In this document: positions 5,902 to 7,105 of the stretch, one piece after another
Numbering within the stretch: position 1 is the first letter of the stretch
Layout of the letters: each line of letters opens with the position of its first letter
DNA from: Acidimicrobiia bacterium
GTDB lineage: Bacteria; Actinomycetota; Acidimicrobiia; Spongiisociales; SHLN01
NCBI GenBank assembly: GCA_013043085.1
Contig: JABDOU010000178.1
Location: 1 to 7,105, forward strand
Reading direction: 5' to 3'
Length of the DNA: 7,105 bases
Notes under the pieces: model-generated
The model's database searches: none
What the model was told of the DNA's origin: nothing
Seen by the model: only the letters and a program-made list of their open reading frames with translations
Made by a program: the position numbers and the translations under genes

Positions 5902-6482
5902 GGAGCCCGCTTCACGATGTCAACGTCGCCTGTGCGAACCGCGTGTGTCAGACGTTCGGCGCTATCACGATCTACCGCAAGCAACATCTGTACTTCTCCA
6001 TCACCGAAACCGTCGTCGTCGGTTCGCGCCTCCACGACGTAGAGGCCTTCGGCGATTCGAGTCGTGATGTCGTCATCCCTCCAGGTGACGTAGACGTCGA
6101 CATAGTCGCCGGCGGAGATTCTGCCGAGCACGGCGTGGGAGGGATCAACGGCCAGCGCAAACAGGTCCGGGTTTTCGGCGAGCGCCGGTGCTCTTAGGAG
6201 AGATGGCAGGATGGGCTCGTCTTGTCCAATGGGTTCCGCCAGGGTCCATTCACCGACTGCGTCGAGATCTTGTTCGTTCAACATTCCGAACGAAGCGGGC
6301 ATTTGGCGTGTGACAAGCGTGAGGTCGGCCAATCTGACCCCGGCCGGGAGGTCTTCGCCTGCGAAGATGACATCGACGGTGGGAGCTGGTTTGCTGATGC
6401 TCAGTGTCAGGAGGGCGGCGGTTGCCGCCAGCGCGATTCCGAGCCATGTGCGACGATCGACCCGCTCGAGTAGTTGCTTCAT
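5898..6482 (-). CDS. cpaB: CpaB/RcpC-like SAF-domain pilus assembly protein
   Basis: Membrane-anchored extracytoplasmic protein of the Flp pilus assembly CpaB/RcpC family. In 194 residues: short basic head with RRTWLGIALAATAALLTLSI giving one membrane helix (about 12-30), a SAF-type domain (about 36-95, VDVIFAGEDLPAGVRL to GQDEPILPSLL), and the RcpC/CpaB C-terminal part with ISAGDYVDVYVTW (122-134) and LLAVDRDSAERLTHAVRTGDVDIVKR (about 167-192). GDxVDVxVT is the family hallmark. It is shorter than proteobacterial CpaB. In Gram-negatives CpaB works with the secretin; none is expected here, so its role in a monoderm is unknown. ATG at 6482 overlaps the upstream stop as ATGA. Confidence 0.88.
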   Translation of the reverse strand: MKQLLERVDRRTWLGIALAATAALLTLSISKPAPTVDVIFAGEDLPAGVRLADLTLVTRQMPASFGMLNEQDLDAVGEWTLAEPIGQDEPILPSLLRAPALAENPDLFALAVDPSHAVLGRISAGDYVDVYVTWRDDDITTRIAEGLYVVEARTDDDGFGDGEVQMLLAVDRDSAERLTHAVRTGDVDIVKRAP

Positions 6483-6841
6483 TCGAACTCGATCCCGACA
6501 AGTTGGTGAGTGAGCAAAAAGCGGAACTTGTCACCGTCGGCGAGAACCACGTGATCGGTACCGACTGCCGAAACTCGTCCCCGGTAAAACTGCCCATCGG
6601 TCCCATACGCGAGAGCGATCTCTTGGCGATCTTCGGCTTCGATCAATCGGTCTCGCAAGCTTCGGAGTCTCCGCGAAGCCGCCCGGGCGGCATGCTGTTC
6701 GGCCTCCAGGACCTCCTCGTACTGGTGCCGCAAATGGCGTGCGATGATCTCGAGGTCGGGATGGCGTAGAGGATCGGTGTGAGAGGCTCCGACATCGTTG
6801 TTGCCTACCCATGAGGGATCTTCGTGTGGATCTCTATCCAA
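6479..6841 (-). CDS. Unrecognised small protein, coil plus small beta domain, first gene of tad operon
   Basis: Not recognised as a named family. From a TTG start at 6841 it has 120 residues: an acidic polar head (1-28, RDPHEDPSWVGNNDVG), a charged helix that could be a coiled coil (about 29-75, many Glu/Arg/Ala, RLRSLRDRLIEAEDRQEI), then a beta-rich end (about 76-119) with QFYRGRVSAVGTDHVVLADGD and LVGIEFE, which reads like a small SH3/Sm-like barrel (pattern G-x-V-x-x-V-G-x-D-x-V-x-L). No signal peptide or membrane helix, so probably cytosolic. The stop overlaps the cpaB-like ATG as ATGA, so it belongs to the operon. TTG is chosen because GGGAGGA lies 9 bases upstream. The frame stays open further up to a GTG at 7093, but that part is G-rich repeat sequence. 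A role in expression or membrane-side organisation of the pilus is only a guess. Confidence 0.75.
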   Translation of the reverse strand: MDRDPHEDPSWVGNNDVGASHTDPLRHPDLEIIARHLRHQYEEVLEAEQHAARAASRRLRSLRDRLIEAEDRQEIALAYGTDGQFYRGRVSAVGTDHVVLADGDKFRFLLTHQLVGIEFE

Positions 6842-6850
6842 CGCGATGTT

Positions 6851-6857
6851 TCCTCCC
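6851..6857 (-). promoter_or_regulatory. Ribosome binding site deciding the TTG start of gene 1
   Basis: Minus strand GGGAGGA (6857-6851) lies 9 bases before a TTG at 6841. It is the best Shine-Dalgarno match near the 5' end of this open frame and supports the 120-residue product over the longer 204-codon frame, which has no such site before its GTG. Confidence 0.6.
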
Positions 6858-6982
6858 GTTACCCGCTGCCGGATTGACCCCGGCGTTTGCCCTGAGTCAC
6901 TGCCACCTCTCGCAGGCGACGTGCCTCGCTTTCGTCTGTCCCCGTGCTTCCCCGTGCCCGTAGTCCGCCTGTTTCCGCTCTC

Positions 6983-7024
6983 TTCCCCGGCCTGTCCCCT
7001 GGCTTGATTCCCCGGCCTGTCCCC
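6983..7024. repeat. Two 17-base direct repeats, 25-base period, G-quadruplex-like on minus strand
   Basis: Plus-strand TTCCCCGGCCTGTCCCC occurs identically at 6983-6999 and 7008-7024. On the minus strand this gives four GGGG runs separated by loops of 7, 10 and 7 bases, a pattern able to form a G-quadruplex in DNA or in the leader RNA. A shorter related copy with TGTCCCC and TTCCCC lies at 6937-6953. Confidence 0.7.
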
Positions 7025-7083
7025 AAGGCCTGGGTCCCTCGGGAACGGCTGCAAAGTCCTCGGCGGCCCGTGAGTTGCGAACG

Positions 7084-7092
7084 ACAATACCA
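7084..7092 (-). promoter_or_regulatory. Candidate extended -10 promoter of the tad operon
   Basis: Minus strand TGG-TATTGT (7092-7084) matches an extended -10 (TGN plus TANNNT). The expected -35 lies at or beyond the window edge, so it cannot be judged. Transcription from here (start near 7077) would give a 5' leader of roughly 235 bases carrying the G-rich repeats. Confidence 0.3.
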
Positions 7093-7105
7093 CACGACGT
7101 GAGAT

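Larger units (their letters stand above)
6842..7105 (-). other. G-rich leader region upstream of the tad operon
   Basis: About 260 bases with no convincing gene. On the minus (transcribed-sense) strand six GGGG runs occur at 7024-7021, 7013-7010, 6999-6996, 6988-6985, 6953-6950 and 6943-6940, in alternating GGGGACAG and GGGGAA units. A near-palindrome CCCAAGGCCTGGG (7022-7034) adjoins them. All frames that cross it are Arg/Gly/Pro-rich and look like non-coding shadows. It holds the candidate promoter (7084-7092), the repeats (6983-7024) and the ribosome binding site of gene 1. Confidence 0.6.

Noticed and set aside
6842..7093. N-terminal extension of gene 1 from GTG 7093 (204-residue frame)
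   Set aside because: The extension is Gly/Arg/Thr-rich, comes from the G-rich repeats, and has no Shine-Dalgarno before the GTG, while GGGAGGA precedes the TTG at 6841.
1..7105. CRISPR array, tRNA, rRNA, insertion sequence or prophage genes
   Set aside because: No regularly spaced repeats with unique spacers, no cloverleaf or rRNA signatures, and no transposase or integrase motifs were found on either strand.

Overview
The window is dominated by one long minus-strand operon (about positions 6841 to 861) encoding a Tad/Flp-type pilus machine, a member of the type IV filament superfamily. In transcription order it reads: a small unrecognised gene, a CpaB/RcpC-like SAF protein, a CpaE/TadZ-like protein with a degenerate P-loop, the TadA/CpaF motor ATPase, TadB, TadC, a 53-residue Flp pilin, and three TadE/TadG-like pseudopilins. 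The order ATPase partner, tadA, tadB, tadC, flp, tadE, tadE-like matches the actinobacterial tad cluster known from Mycobacterium (Rv3660c to Rv3654c). Together with frequent GTG starts, moderately high GC, leaderless-type promoters and no secretin or pilotin gene, this suggests an actinomycetote. A non-streptomycete, Acidimicrobiia-like lineage is only a guess.

Layout on the minus strand, 5' to 3': a G-rich leader of about 260 bases with direct repeats and a possible extended -10 promoter (7105-6842); gene 1 with a coil and a small beta-rich tail (6841-6479); CpaB-like (6482-5898); CpaE-like (5901-4867); TadA (4870-3857); TadB (3860-3051); TadC (3054-2236); Flp pilin (2211-2050); TadE-like 1 (about 2170-1697, start uncertain); TadE-like 2 (1686-1255); TadE/TadG-like 3 (1268-861). 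The first six genes are chained by 4-base ATGA or GTGA stop/start overlaps, so their translation is probably coupled. The pilin is the exception: it has a free 24-base gap with a good ribosome binding site, as expected for the most abundant product.

Left of the operon lie a convergent 69-codon plus-strand ORF (627-836) of unknown function and, divergent from it, the 5' part of a short-chain dehydrogenase/reductase gene (563 to the window edge). Both have TANNNT hexamers exactly 6 bases before their ATG, so both may be leaderless. A TGACA-N8-TGTCA palindrome lies midway between the two hexamers.

Working model: TadA drives the TadB/TadC platform in the membrane to assemble Flp subunits. The TadE-like proteins would be minor or initiating subunits, the CpaE-like protein would place the machine, and the CpaB-like SAF protein would act outside the membrane. 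No prepilin peptidase (TadV/CpaA) is in the window, although the pilin and at least one TadE-like protein carry its cleavage motif. The system itself is a known type. The least explained parts are gene 1, the G-rich leader, the start of TadE-like 1 and the 69-codon ORF.
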